Positions 50,699 to 59,681 of a stretch of DNA of 64,000 nucleotides are shown here, piece by piece. The stretch is from Streptomyces cavernae (lineage in GTDB: Bacteria; Actinomycetota; Actinomycetes; Streptomycetales; Streptomycetaceae). The notes below the pieces were generated by a model, which had not been told where the DNA came from, did no database searches, and saw nothing but the letters and a program-made list of their open reading frames with translations. The translations under genes and the position numbers were made by a program. Numbering within the stretch: the stretch's first letter is position 1; every line of letters starts with the position of its first letter. Location of the stretch: assembly GCF_004023625.1 (NCBI RefSeq), contig NZ_RPDJ01000026.1, forward strand, positions 124,001 to 188,000, read 5' to 3'.

Positions 50699-51668
50699 GG
50701 GCGGTGTCCACTCCTGCCTCGACCCGCTGCCGGCCCGTGTCGGTACGGTCGGTGTCGTGGTTGGCGTCGTCCTCGCCCCGGTCCTGCCGGCGCAGGCGCA
50801 CCTCGACGTGGCCGTCGACGATCCGGGTGTCGAAGGCGGGCTGGGGCGCGGTGGCGGGACCGCGGACGTTCCAGCCGTCCGAGAGGCGGAAGCCGCTGCC
50901 GTGCCAGGGGCACCGGACGCATCCATCGACAACCGTGCCCTCCGCGAGCGGGCCCCCGAGATGGCTGCACCGCTCGGACAGTGCGTGCAGGGCCCCGCCG
51001 GGTTCCCGGACGACGAGGATGGGCACGTCGTCCACACTGCGGCGCACGGGCTCCCCGGCCGGGAACTCCTCCACCGCGCCGATCCGGTGCCAGCCCTTCG
51101 AAACGACGTGCGGGACCTCTTCCGCGTGGTTGGCTCCGGACGCCTGGCGGTAAGCCAGGTGACCGCCCAGCAAACCACCCACGGAGACCGCCGCCAGCCC
51201 CAGGAACCCGTATGCCCTGCCCAGGCCGGCGCGGCCCTTGATCCGGCAGGCGAACGAGGCCGCGTACAGACCGGTGGCCGTGGTGTTGGCCATGGCGTGC
51301 ACCAGTCCGACACGCATCTGCTGCCGGTGCAGTTCGGCCCAGTCGGTGGCGCCCGTCAGCGCCGCGGGCGCGGCCGCCGCCAGTCCGACGCCGACGAGCA
51401 CTCCCGCCTCACGGGAGCGTCCGGGCCGCAGGTCCAGCACCGCCGCGGACAGCCAGCTTCCGATCGGCACCTGAACCATCAGCGGGTGGGCGGGATGTCC
51501 CAGCCACCTGCCGTGCAGCACGTCCCGGCCGCGCCCCAGCGGCAGGGACCGTACGCCCCTGCGGACCGCGTCGATCACCGGATCGGCCACCGGTTCCCGC
51601 TCCAGGCGGTCCAGCAGCCGAAGCAGCGGATTGTGCCGGATCCTGCGGCGACGAGGCGTTGTGCTCAT
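50691..51668 (-). CDS. DUF2231-type membrane protein with C-terminal Rieske [2Fe-2S] domain
   Basis: 325 residues from ATG 51668. The N-terminal half has about four membrane helices with LGHPAHPLMVQVPIGSW and ATDW-type motifs of DUF2231. The C-terminal ~110 residues are a Rieske domain with both cluster-binding boxes, CSHLGGPL and CPWHGS, and a Gly-Pro-Ala-Thr strand. It probably carries out membrane-linked electron transfer with an unknown partner. A strong candidate for horizontal module shuffling, as both parts occur separately elsewhere. Confidence 0.9.
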   Translation of the reverse strand: MSTTPRRRRIRHNPLLRLLDRLEREPVADPVIDAVRRGVRSLPLGRGRDVLHGRWLGHPAHPLMVQVPIGSWLSAAVLDLRPGRSREAGVLVGVGLAAAAPAALTGATDWAELHRQQMRVGLVHAMANTTATGLYAASFACRIKGRAGLGRAYGFLGLAAVSVGGLLGGHLAYRQASGANHAEEVPHVVSKGWHRIGAVEEFPAGEPVRRSVDDVPILVVREPGGALHALSERCSHLGGPLAEGTVVDGCVRCPWHGSGFRLSDGWNVRGPATAPQPAFDTRIVDGHVEVRLRRQDRGEDDANHDTDRTDTGRQRVEAGVDTAHG

Positions 51669-51801
51669 GGGCGCCGGGTCCCCACCCGCGCATACGGCAA
51701 ACGGACGGAGCTCGTCACATCGTCGCGCCGGCCACGGTCGGGTCCGACTTCCCTGCTGACCGGAAGAAAGCGCGCGGCGGCGCGCGGCCGGAGAGCTCGT
51801 C

Positions 51802-51935
51802 GCGCGTGGCGGAGCCAGGCGTAGGCGCGTGCCGGAGCCACGTCGGCGCGTGCGAGCCAGCCGTCGGCGCGTGGCGGAGCCAGCCGTCGGCGCGTGCCGG
51901 AACCAGGCGTAGGCGCGTGGCGGAGCCAGGCGTCG
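51802..51935. repeat. Imperfect 21-23-bp tandem repeat upstream of the Rieske gene
   Basis: Six units beginning GCGCGTGGCGGAGCCAG or GCGCGTGCCGGAGCC (lengths 23, 21, 21, 23, 23, 23). The rest of the 419-bp gap to 52087 between divergent genes shows a TAGGGTTT stretch near 51972 and no recognised operator. Confidence 0.85.
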
Positions 51936-52087
51936 GCGGCGCGTTGGACACCCTCCAGAGCACAACCCCACTAGGGTTTCGTCCGCATAAAGGACCAAAC
52001 CTCCTGTCCGCGTCGGCCGTTGCCCAACCCACGAGACGGCCGTAGCCGATCTCCGATCCGCGGGCCGGACTCTCGGAAAGGCGCTAC

Positions 52088-53062
52088 GTGAGCCCGAACA
52101 GCTCTCACCACCCGCTGCGGCGTCCGATGCGTCGCAGGCTGCTGCAGACGCTGGCTGCGGGCCTGGTGCTGGCGACCGCCTCTGCTTGTGAACATTCATC
52201 GCAGGACTTCCCCCGGCTGGGGATGCCCACCCCCGTCACGGAAGAGGCGCCGCGGATTCTCTCCCTGTGGCAGGGCTCGTGGGTCGCCGCGCTCGCCGTG
52301 GGCCTGGTCGTGTGGGGGCTCATCATCTGGGCGTCCCTTTTCCACCGGCGCAACAGGACCAAGGTCGAGATCCCTGCGCAGACCCGGTACAACATGCCCA
52401 TCGAGGCGCTGTACACGACGGTTCCGCTGATCATCGTCTCGGTGCTCTTCTACTTCACCGCCCGTGATGAGGCGGAGCTCCTCGAACTCTCGGAAAAGCC
52501 GGCTCACACCATCAACGTCGTCGGCTTCCAGTGGAGTTGGGGCTTCAACTACATCGAGAACGTGGACGGCAGGACCGACACGGGGAACGCGAAAGCCGAC
52601 CCTGATCTGAGAGTCATCCCGGACAGGACCAGCCGCGACTTCCCCGCGGGTGCCGAGGGCGTCTACGAGGTCGGCACCCCGGGCGAGCGCAACCCGCAGA
52701 CCGGCAACCCGGGCCCGACTCTGTGGCTGCCCGAGGGAGAGAAAGTTCGCTTCGTCCTGTCTTCTCGTGACGTCATCCACTCCTTCTGGGTACTGCCGTT
52801 CCTGATGAAGCTGGATGTCTTCCCCGGCTACAACGTCAATGTGTTCGAGGTGACCCCGAACCATGAGGGGACCTTCCGGGGCAAGTGCGCCGAACTCTGC
52901 GGCGTCGACCACGCCCGGATGCTGTTCAACGTCAAGGTCGTTTCCCCGCAGCGCTACCAGCAGCACCTGAGGGAGCTGGCCGGCCAGGGACAGACCGGCT
53001 ACATCCCGGCCGGCATCGAGATCACCGACCCGGCCAGAAACAGCGAGCCGAATCTGCTGTGA
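52088..53062 (+). CDS. Orphan cytochrome c oxidase subunit II
   Basis: 324 residues from GTG 52088. Lipoprotein-type signal with lipobox ASAC (C34), two membrane helices (about 62-85 and 108-128) and the CuA domain. CuA ligands are complete: H231 (VIHSFW), C267, E269, C271, H275 and M278 (CAELCGVDHARM). It is therefore potentially active. No subunit I, III, cytochrome bc or haem-assembly gene is nearby, so it is a second, stand-alone copy. The 3' end borders a MerR pseudogene on the other strand by 1 bp. Confidence 0.92.
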   Translation: MSPNSSHHPLRRPMRRRLLQTLAAGLVLATASACEHSSQDFPRLGMPTPVTEEAPRILSLWQGSWVAALAVGLVVWGLIIWASLFHRRNRTKVEIPAQTRYNMPIEALYTTVPLIIVSVLFYFTARDEAELLELSEKPAHTINVVGFQWSWGFNYIENVDGRTDTGNAKADPDLRVIPDRTSRDFPAGAEGVYEVGTPGERNPQTGNPGPTLWLPEGEKVRFVLSSRDVIHSFWVLPFLMKLDVFPGYNVNVFEVTPNHEGTFRGKCAELCGVDHARMLFNVKVVSPQRYQQHLRELAGQGQTGYIPAGIEITDPARNSEPNLL

Positions 53063-53063
53063 A

Positions 53064-53373
53064 GGCTGGTGTGGTGCTCTTGGACGCGCTGTTCGGTCAC
53101 GGCGTCCGCAGCGTCCAGGGCCCGAATGTCCCACTCGATCAGCCGAGCTGCCTCACCGTGCCCTGCGTCGAGGACCGCCTCGACGGTCATGAGAGGCAGG
53201 GCAATCTCACGAAGCCGGCGAAGCGCGGTCGCTCACGCCAACTGGTCGGCGCTGTAGTAGCGGTAGCCCGAGACCGGGTCGACCTCGGCAGGACGCAGCA
53301 GCCCGGAGTCGGCGTAGAACCGCAGTGCGCTCGAGGTCAGACCACTGCGCTGGGCGAAGACACCGATCGGCAT
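53064..53373 (-). pseudogene. MerR-family regulator with premature stop and lost C-terminus
   Basis: MPIGVFAQRSGLTSSALRFY, ADSGLLRPAEVDPVSGYRYY, SADQLA, then TGA, then in the same frame ATALRRLREIALPLMTVEAV, LDAGHGEAARLIEWDIRALD. One base change (CGA to TGA) explains the stop, where relatives have Arg. The C-terminal ligand or clamp-like domain of this subfamily is missing because the sequence runs into the oxidase gene. Its promoter is still intact. Confidence 0.8.
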
Positions 53374-53397
53374 CAGCTCGGAATGTGGCACCCCGCC

Positions 53398-53428
53398 ATC
53401 ATTGAGCTTCAACCAACTCGAAGGTCAA
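53398..53428 (-). promoter_or_regulatory. MerR-type promoter of the broken regulator
   Basis: On the minus strand TTGACC (53428-53423) and AATGAT (53403-53398) are 19 bp apart, with an imperfect dyad CTTCGAG...TTGAAG in the spacer. This is the layout of an autoregulated MerR promoter. The remainder to 53526 holds nothing I recognise. Confidence 0.5.
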
Positions 53429-53526
53429 CACCGACCGGCAGGGCCGACAACCTCCTGGCCCACAACACGGGCCCACCACAAGCGAAGGTGATCCATGGCT
53501 TCTCGGCGGACGGCTTTTCGTAGTCG

Positions 53527-54327
53527 TCACGTCGGTGTGCTCGGGGTCGATTGGACGTGCCCAGTGGTGCCGCTCGGCTGTGTCGGCTCGGTGAACTGCT
53601 CGAACAGCGCGACGGCGGCCCGGGTCAGGAGGGACCAGCCGTCCCGTCGCTCCGGGTCGTCCAGATCGGCGTATCCGGCGATCCAACGCATATGGAAGCC
53701 GTCGAGCAGGGCCGCGAGAGTGGTGGCGAGGTGTTCGACCTCGTAGGGGGCGCGCATCCGCAGTCCGTAGGCGTCGAGCAGGGCCTGGTACGCCTCACAG
53801 GCGACCTTGGTGAACGAATCGCCGTAATGCCCCAGGGCCTCGCGCACACGCGGGTTGGCCGCGCTGGCGTAGAAGCCGAGCATCACGCGGTAGATCGGGT
53901 CGACGCGGTGGTTCTCGTGGTTGTGGGTGAGTACGTCGTTGAGCGCCTCCCGCCACGTGATGCCGTTGTCGATCGCTTCCTCGAAGCGGCGGATGCTGTC
54001 CGGCAGGCTCGGGACCAGCTCGGCCTGGCGGGTGGTGAGGTGGAAAAGGAGTTCCGCCTGGAAATCCGCCTGCGCCGGCCAGATCTGGTAGATCGATCCG
54101 GTCGTGATCGCCGGTGCCCGGTCGTCGCCCAGCCGCTCCCGCATGATGCGCGTGGCTTCCTCGGTGACCTGCTTCACGCGGATGTGGGCGAGGGCGGCGG
54201 AGACGGCTGCCTCACTGGTGTCGCCCGTGCCGGCGCATACGAGCTTGGTGGCCGCTTCGAGCATCAGCACCCGCGTCTCCTCGAGGGAACGCCGCGGGAG
54301 CCGGCGCCGCCCAGCTTCCGTTGTCAT
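53527..54327 (-). CDS. TetR-like transcriptional regulator
   Basis: 266 residues. The N-terminal DNA-binding region is divergent but has the TetR order (EETRVLMLEAATKLVCAGTG, then AITTGSIYQIWPAQADFQAE in place of the usual LYYHFxSK). The large C-terminal helical domain has FYASAANPRVREALGHYGDS. A GGGGAGGGG ribosome site precedes ATG 54327. It is divergent from the ABC-transporter operon and probably controls it. Confidence 0.8.
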   Translation of the reverse strand: MTTEAGRRRLPRRSLEETRVLMLEAATKLVCAGTGDTSEAAVSAALAHIRVKQVTEEATRIMRERLGDDRAPAITTGSIYQIWPAQADFQAELLFHLTTRQAELVPSLPDSIRRFEEAIDNGITWREALNDVLTHNHENHRVDPIYRVMLGFYASAANPRVREALGHYGDSFTKVACEAYQALLDAYGLRMRAPYEVEHLATTLAALLDGFHMRWIAGYADLDDPERRDGWSLLTRAAVALFEQFTEPTQPSGTTGHVQSTPSTPT

Positions 54328-54376
54328 GCCCTGCCCCTCCCCATTGCATGATCGTTAATTCGGTGTCACCAAGGCG

Positions 54377-54406
54377 TTGACACGGCGCAAAGCCTACACC
54401 TAGATT
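54377..54406 (+). promoter_or_regulatory. Consensus promoter of the ABC transporter operon
   Basis: TTGACA (54377-54382) is followed after 18 bp by TAGATT (54401-54406), near-perfect for the principal sigma factor. It points toward the binding-protein gene with a leader of about 180 nt. Confidence 0.65.
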
Positions 54407-54413
54407 CCAGCTC

Positions 54414-54428
54414 CGTAAGAAAGTTACG
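54414..54428. promoter_or_regulatory. Operator candidate at the transporter transcription start
   Basis: CGTAA-GAAAG-TTACG is a 5-bp inverted repeat with 5-bp centre lying at the expected transcription start, where a bound repressor would block initiation. The divergent TetR is the likely ligand-responsive protein. Confidence 0.4.
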
Positions 54429-54591
54429 AAAGCTCGCAAGGCTGAATGAGCAGGCCTTTCGCGCCTCTCCGAGCCAGTCAGCCGCGCCGGTCACCCCGGG
54501 CCGCCCGGGACTTCTCGCTGCCGTCCACCTCTCCTTCCGCATGCCCCGCCGGGCGCCGCCCTGCCCTTGTTCCCGTTACGGAGGATCCCGC

Positions 54592-55902
54592 ATGCCCGCA
54601 ACCTCACGTCCCCGAAGACTGCTCCTCGTCTCCGCCGTCACGACGTCCCTGCTGGGCATCTCGGCGTGCGGAGGTTCGAGCACACCCGCATCGACATCGA
54701 CCGCCGACCCGCAGGCCTCCTCCTCCGCTGTGGACTCCCGCCCGGCGAGCGCCGTCGTGACCGACTACCTGCGTTACGTCGGGGGGAAGGAGGCAAAGGC
54801 CGACAAGAGCCTTTCCCCCATAGGCCTGGGCTGGGTGAACGTGGAGGGCGGCCCTGGAGGAAACCCCGAGGCGACCGCGGGCGCCCGCGCGGCCGTGAAG
54901 TACGTCAACGAGAAGCTGGGCGGGATCGGCGGGCATCCGCTGGAACTGAACGTCTGCACTGTGGTGTCGGCAGAGGAGGAGGGGCAGAAGTGCGGCCAGC
55001 AGTTGCTCGGCGACAAGAGTGTCTCCGCCATCGGTGTCGGCAACCTCTACCTCGGTGACGCTTCCTTCAACGCCGTGGTCGCGGGCAAGAAGCCGGTGCT
55101 GGTCGGGGTGGCGACGGGCCCGACCATGCCCACGGCGAAGAACACGTTCAGCACCTTCGGCGACCTGCCGCACATCTTCGGCGCCTGGGGGACATACTCC
55201 CGCGACGTGCTGAAGGCGAAGACCGCGGCGGTGATCCACACCAACACGCCGGGAGACAAGATCGCCTCCAGCGCGGCGGCAAAGGGCCTCGAGGCCGCCG
55301 GGCTGAAGGTGAAGTCCGTCGGATTCGACGCCCAGGCCACCGATCTCATCGGCCCGGTCACCGCGGCGGGCGCGAGCACGGCCGACGTCGTCGTGCCCAT
55401 CACCATCGGTTCCGGATGCGTCGGCGTGGCCAAGGCCCTGAAGCAGCTGGCGGTCACCAAGCCGGTGGTCGCGACCCCCCTGTGCATGTCTCCGGACGTC
55501 GCCCAGGGCCTCGGCGGCGATCTGCCCACCTGGACGTACGGGGTCGCCCAGACCTTGACGGCCGACTCCTCGGCAGCCGACTCCAAGGCCTTCCTGACCG
55601 CCTCGGCACAGGTGGGGCTGAAGCAGGACACGGCAGCCAAGGTCTTCGCACCGCTGGCCTGGAGCACGGTGCTGACGTACGCCAAGATCTTCAACGCCGT
55701 CGGCCCCGACAAGATCACTCCCGCGACGGTCACCGAGCAGCTGAAGAAGTTCACCGGGCCGGTCATCATGGGCGCTGCCGAGGTCGAGTGCGGCAAGTAC
55801 AAGGACGCCCCCGCGGTCTGCAACGACCAGGCGCGGTTCTACCAGTACCAGGGCAAGGGCCAGTTCAAGCCGCTGACCGACTGGATCCGCCCGCCCCAGT
55901 AG
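54592..55902 (+). CDS. ABC transporter substrate-binding lipoprotein, branched-chain amino acid type
   Basis: 436 residues from ATG 54592, with GGAGGAT ahead. Lipobox ISAC (C26) and a Ser/Ala/Thr-rich linker (28-55) are followed by a type-I binding-protein fold (IGLGWVNVEGGPGGNPEATA, ARAAVKYVNEKLGGIGGHPL, VPITIGSGCVGVAKAL). Two Cys pairs may form disulfides. The ligand is not evident; relatives bind amino acids, amides or aromatic acids. First gene of the operon with a fused permease and two ATPases. Confidence 0.9.
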   Translation: MPATSRPRRLLLVSAVTTSLLGISACGGSSTPASTSTADPQASSSAVDSRPASAVVTDYLRYVGGKEAKADKSLSPIGLGWVNVEGGPGGNPEATAGARAAVKYVNEKLGGIGGHPLELNVCTVVSAEEEGQKCGQQLLGDKSVSAIGVGNLYLGDASFNAVVAGKKPVLVGVATGPTMPTAKNTFSTFGDLPHIFGAWGTYSRDVLKAKTAAVIHTNTPGDKIASSAAAKGLEAAGLKVKSVGFDAQATDLIGPVTAAGASTADVVVPITIGSGCVGVAKALKQLAVTKPVVATPLCMSPDVAQGLGGDLPTWTYGVAQTLTADSSAADSKAFLTASAQVGLKQDTAAKVFAPLAWSTVLTYAKIFNAVGPDKITPATVTEQLKKFTGPVIMGAAEVECGKYKDAPAVCNDQARFYQYQGKGQFKPLTDWIRPPQ

Positions 55903-56021
55903 GCCCCGCTCCCACCCTCCCACGGGCCCTCGGGCTCAACCCACGTGCCGACGGTGCAGCCGTCCCTCCCCAACGGAGCACCGTCGGCACGGGACTCCCA
56001 CAGTCATGACAGGAGTCATGC

Positions 56022-58037
56022 ATGGATCAGATCCTGCTCTTCGCCGTGCTCGGACTCGGCCAGGGAGCGTTGATCGCCGGTATCGCGCTCGGCGTCGTGG
56101 TGACCTACCGGGGCTCCGGCATCATCAACCTGGCCACCGGCGCCGTCGCCATGGCCTCGGCCTACATCTTCTGGGCGCTCACCTCCGGGTTCTTCGGCTT
56201 CACCCTGCCGACCGTGGCCGCTCTCATCGGAGCGCTCGTGGCCGCGCTCGCCATCGGGGTGCTCATCGAGGTGGCGGTGTTCCGGCCGCTGCGCACCGTC
56301 TCACCGCTGGCCAAGCTCGCCGCTTCGCTCGGCATCCTGCTCACTCTGCAGGCCACGGTGCTGCTGGTCTTCGGCACCCAGCCCCAGCAGGCACCGAGCG
56401 TCCTTCCCGGCGAGACCGTCACCGTGCTCGGCATCACCACTCCGGCGGACCGCTTCCTGCTGACCGGTCTCGTCATCGCGATCGCACTGGCCCTGGGCGC
56501 CCTGTACCGGTGGAGCCGGTTCGGCCTCGCCACCCGCGCCGCTTCGGAGAACGAACAGGCCGCGCTGCTCGCGGGCCTGTCTCCGAACGGAATCTCCCTG
56601 GCCAACACCCTCCTGGCCGCCCTGGTCGCCGGCCTGCTCGGCGTCCTGGCCGCGCCCATCGTCCAGGTCGACTCCATCACCCTCCCCCTCCAGGTCGTCC
56701 CCGCTCTCGCGGCCGCGCTCTTCGCCGGGTTCACGTCGCTGTGGATCGCCTGCACGGCGGGCATCCTCATCGGAGTGCTGCAGTCGATCGTGTACTTCCT
56801 CTCCACGCAGAGCTGGTTCCCGACCGACAACGGCAACGCCATGCCGGGCCTTCAGCAGCTGCTGGTGTTCGTGCTGATGGTGGTCGCCCTGTACGTCCGG
56901 GGCGCCGGCCTGCCGCGCCGCGGGGAAGCCGTCGAACAGCGGCTGCCCGCCGTCCCCCTGCCTGAACGGCTGCTGCGCCCCGCCCTGTTGGCCGCGGTCG
57001 TGGCCGCAGCGGCCCTGGTGGTACTGCCGTTCGACTTCCGTCAGGCCCTCACCAACTCGATGATCGGCATGGTCATCGTCCTGTCGTACGTCGTCATCAC
57101 CGGCTACGTCGGACAGATCTCCGTGATGCAGCTGGCCATCTCCGGCACGGCGGGCTTCGCCCTCTCCCATGTCGCCATCCAGTTGCGGGTTCCCTTCCCC
57201 TTCGACGCCCTCGGCGCCACCTTGCTCGCCACACTGCTCGGCGTGGCCGCGGGCATCTCCGCCCTCCGGGTCCGCGGTGTGAGCCTCGCCGTCGTCACTC
57301 TGGCCGCTGCCCTGGCCATGGAACAGGCCCTGTTCGGCAACACCTCCTTCGGCGGCACCGCCGGTGTGTCCGTACCCCCGCCTCGCCTGTTCGGGGTGAA
57401 CCTCGGCCCGGGAGCGGACTTCCGCGGTCTGGACGGCAACGAGCCCAGCCCCATGTTCGGATTCCTCGTGCTTGCCGTCACCGTCGTTCTCGGACTGTAC
57501 GTCGCCCATCTGCGGCGCACCGGTCTCGGCAGACGCATGCTCGCAGTTCGCTCCAACGAACGGGCCGCGGCGGCGGCGGGAGTCGACGTACGGGCCGTGA
57601 AGATCGCCGCCTTCGCCATCAGCTCCTTCATCGCCAGCGTCGCCGGCACCCTGTACGGCTACAACTTCGGCTCTGTCAGCGCGGCCCGGTTCACCGCGCT
57701 GGCCGCTCTGGGCCTCATCGGCTTCGCCTACATCGGCGGCATCACCATGGTGTCCGGAGCCGTGATCGCGGGACTGATGTCGACCGAGGCGCTGCTGCCG
57801 CACGCGCTGGACAAATGGTTCGGGATCAAGGGGACTTGGGCGCTGCTGTTCGGCGGGGTGTCCCTGATCGTGACGCTGATCGCCAACCCCGACGGTATCG
57901 CGGGCGCCGGCCACCGCCGCAGGGCGGCGAAGAGAGCCGCACGTGCCGCGGCCCGGGTGAGTGAGCCGGATGGCCCGCACCCCGAGGGGGAGCACCACGC
58001 ACCCGCCGCGCTCGACACCACGGAGGTCGCCTCGTGA
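56022..58037 (+). CDS. Fused LivH-LivM permease
   Basis: 671 residues, equal to both permeases of the branched-chain amino acid transporter joined in one chain. The N-terminal half (1-300) is LivH-like (GLGQGALIAGIALGVVVTYR, GSGIINLATGAVAM). The C-terminal half (about 320-640) is LivM-like (ITGYVGQISVMQLAISGTAG, AVRSNERAAAAAGVDVRAVK). The junction falls near RLLRPALLAAVVAAAALVVL. The fusion is known in actinobacteria and fixes a 1:1 permease ratio. Confidence 0.92.
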   Translation: MDQILLFAVLGLGQGALIAGIALGVVVTYRGSGIINLATGAVAMASAYIFWALTSGFFGFTLPTVAALIGALVAALAIGVLIEVAVFRPLRTVSPLAKLAASLGILLTLQATVLLVFGTQPQQAPSVLPGETVTVLGITTPADRFLLTGLVIAIALALGALYRWSRFGLATRAASENEQAALLAGLSPNGISLANTLLAALVAGLLGVLAAPIVQVDSITLPLQVVPALAAALFAGFTSLWIACTAGILIGVLQSIVYFLSTQSWFPTDNGNAMPGLQQLLVFVLMVVALYVRGAGLPRRGEAVEQRLPAVPLPERLLRPALLAAVVAAAALVVLPFDFRQALTNSMIGMVIVLSYVVITGYVGQISVMQLAISGTAGFALSHVAIQLRVPFPFDALGATLLATLLGVAAGISALRVRGVSLAVVTLAAALAMEQALFGNTSFGGTAGVSVPPPRLFGVNLGPGADFRGLDGNEPSPMFGFLVLAVTVVLGLYVAHLRRTGLGRRMLAVRSNERAAAAAGVDVRAVKIAAFAISSFIASVAGTLYGYNFGSVSAARFTALAALGLIGFAYIGGITMVSGAVIAGLMSTEALLPHALDKWFGIKGTWALLFGGVSLIVTLIANPDGIAGAGHRRRAAKRAARAAARVSEPDGPHPEGEHHAPAALDTTEVAS

Positions 58038-58864
58038 ACGTACTGTCGGTCCAGTCGGTCAGTGTCAGTTACGGCGGAGTGCACGCGCTGAGCGAGGTGT
58101 CCCTGGACGTCGGGCAGGGCCAGCTCGTCGGGCTGATCGGCCCCAACGGCGCCGGCAAGACCACCTTCGTGGACGCCGTCACCGGCCTCGTCACGGCGCG
58201 TGGACGGGTAGCGCTGGACGGCCAGGACCTCACCGGTCTGCCGCCGCACGCGCGAGCACGACGCGGGCTCGCCCGTACCTTCCAGAGCAGCGAGCTCTTC
58301 GAGGACCTCACGGTCACGGAGAACCTTCAGATCACGGCGGACCGGCCGAGCTGGTGGAGGGCTCTCGGCGAAACCCTCGGCCGCCGCGTGTCGCCCGACT
58401 CCGCCGCCACACAGGCCCTGTCGGCCCTGGGGCTCGAGGATCTCGCGCACGCCTCGGCCCACCAACTGTCCCAAGGACAGCGCAAACTCGTCGGCGTGGC
58501 CCGGGCCCTGGCCGCCCGACCGCGCGTCGTCTGCCTCGACGAACCCGCTGCCGGGTTGGACACGGCGGAGAGCGCCGAACTCGGACGCCGCCTGCGCGCC
58601 ATCGCGGACGACGGCACATCACTGCTCCTCATCGACCATGACATGAGTCTCGTCATGGGCATCTGTGACCACGTGGTCGTCCTGGAATTCGGCAAGGTCA
58701 TCGCCTCCGGGCCACCGGCGCAGGTCCGCACCGACCCGGCCGTCATCACCGCCTACCTGGGGGCCTCCGCCGCCCAGCCCACCGCTGCCTCCCAGCAGCA
58801 CGGCGGCACACCATCCGCCGAGGGCCCGTCCAAGGTCGCCACCACCACACCGGAGCCATCATGA
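58034..58864 (+). CDS. ABC transporter ATPase, LivG type
   Basis: 276 residues from GTG 58034, overlapping the permease stop by 4 bp. Walker A GPNGAGKT (36-43), signature QLSQGQRKLVG, Walker B RVVCLDEPAAGLD and H-loop LIDHDMSLV are present. The ~30-residue C-terminal tail is low complexity. It energises the fused permease together with the LivF-type ATPase. Confidence 0.92.
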   Translation: MNVLSVQSVSVSYGGVHALSEVSLDVGQGQLVGLIGPNGAGKTTFVDAVTGLVTARGRVALDGQDLTGLPPHARARRGLARTFQSSELFEDLTVTENLQITADRPSWWRALGETLGRRVSPDSAATQALSALGLEDLAHASAHQLSQGQRKLVGVARALAARPRVVCLDEPAAGLDTAESAELGRRLRAIADDGTSLLLIDHDMSLVMGICDHVVVLEFGKVIASGPPAQVRTDPAVITAYLGASAAQPTAASQQHGGTPSAEGPSKVATTTPEPS

Positions 58865-59574
58865 GCACCCCTGTTCTCGAGGTGAGCGGACTGACCGCCG
58901 GATACGACGGTGCCCCTGTCGTCCGCGACGTCGACCTGACCGTGGCGGCGGGACAGGTCGTCGCCCTGCTCGGGGCCAACGGAGCCGGGAAGACCACCAC
59001 GTTGAAGGCCATCTCCGCACTGTTGCGCCCCATGGCCGGCACGGTCACCTTCGCCGGTACGCCCCTCGACAGGATCCCGGCCGCCACCCGCGCCCGTCTC
59101 GGCATAGCCCATGTCCCCGAGGGGCGGGGCATCTTCTCCGGTCTCACCGTGGCGGAACATCTGCGCCTCGGTCATCGGGGAGAGCGCCTGGACGAGGCCG
59201 CCGCCTACCGTTACTTCCCAGTCCTGTCCCGCCTCAAGGACCGCAGGGCAGGCCTGCTCTCCGGCGGCGAGCAACAGATGCTCGCCATGGGGCGCGCACT
59301 GGCCCGGCGCCCGAAACTGCTTCTGCTCGACGAACTCAGCCTCGGCCTGGCACCCATCATCGTGGAGGAACTGCTCCCCGTCGTACGGCGCTACGCGGAC
59401 GACTCCGGCTGCGGAGTACTGCTCGTCGAACAGCACGTCGGTCTGGCCCTCGAGGTCGCGGACCACGGCTACGTCCTCTCCCACGGCGAGATCACCACCC
59501 ACGCCGCGGCCCGGGAACTCGATGCCGACCAGGCCAGGATCGTCGCCGGCTATCTCGGCGAACACCCCGTCTGA
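58861..59574 (+). CDS. ABC transporter ATPase, LivF type
   Basis: 237 residues, ATGA overlap with the LivG-type gene. Walker A GANGAGKT (38-45), signature LLSGGEQQMLAMG, Walker B KLLLLDELSLGLA (Leu where many have Pro) and H-loop LVEQHVGLA are present. Completes the transporter. Confidence 0.92.
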   Translation: MSTPVLEVSGLTAGYDGAPVVRDVDLTVAAGQVVALLGANGAGKTTTLKAISALLRPMAGTVTFAGTPLDRIPAATRARLGIAHVPEGRGIFSGLTVAEHLRLGHRGERLDEAAAYRYFPVLSRLKDRRAGLLSGGEQQMLAMGRALARRPKLLLLDELSLGLAPIIVEELLPVVRRYADDSGCGVLLVEQHVGLALEVADHGYVLSHGEITTHAAARELDADQARIVAGYLGEHPV

Positions 59575-59681
59575 TCCATCCGCCTCCCCGGGCCTCGAAC
59601 ACGCCTCTCAGCCGCGGCCGGCCACTCAGGACACCCGGCCCGGCGCTCGAAGCTGCCCGGATCCATACATCAGGAGTTGCG

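Noticed and set aside
58665..59681. Long N-terminal extension of the lipase-like hydrolase (frame open from 58665)
   Set aside because: It is an out-of-frame shadow of the LivG and LivF ATPase genes; the TTG start at 59682 has a ribosome site and matches the family N-terminus.
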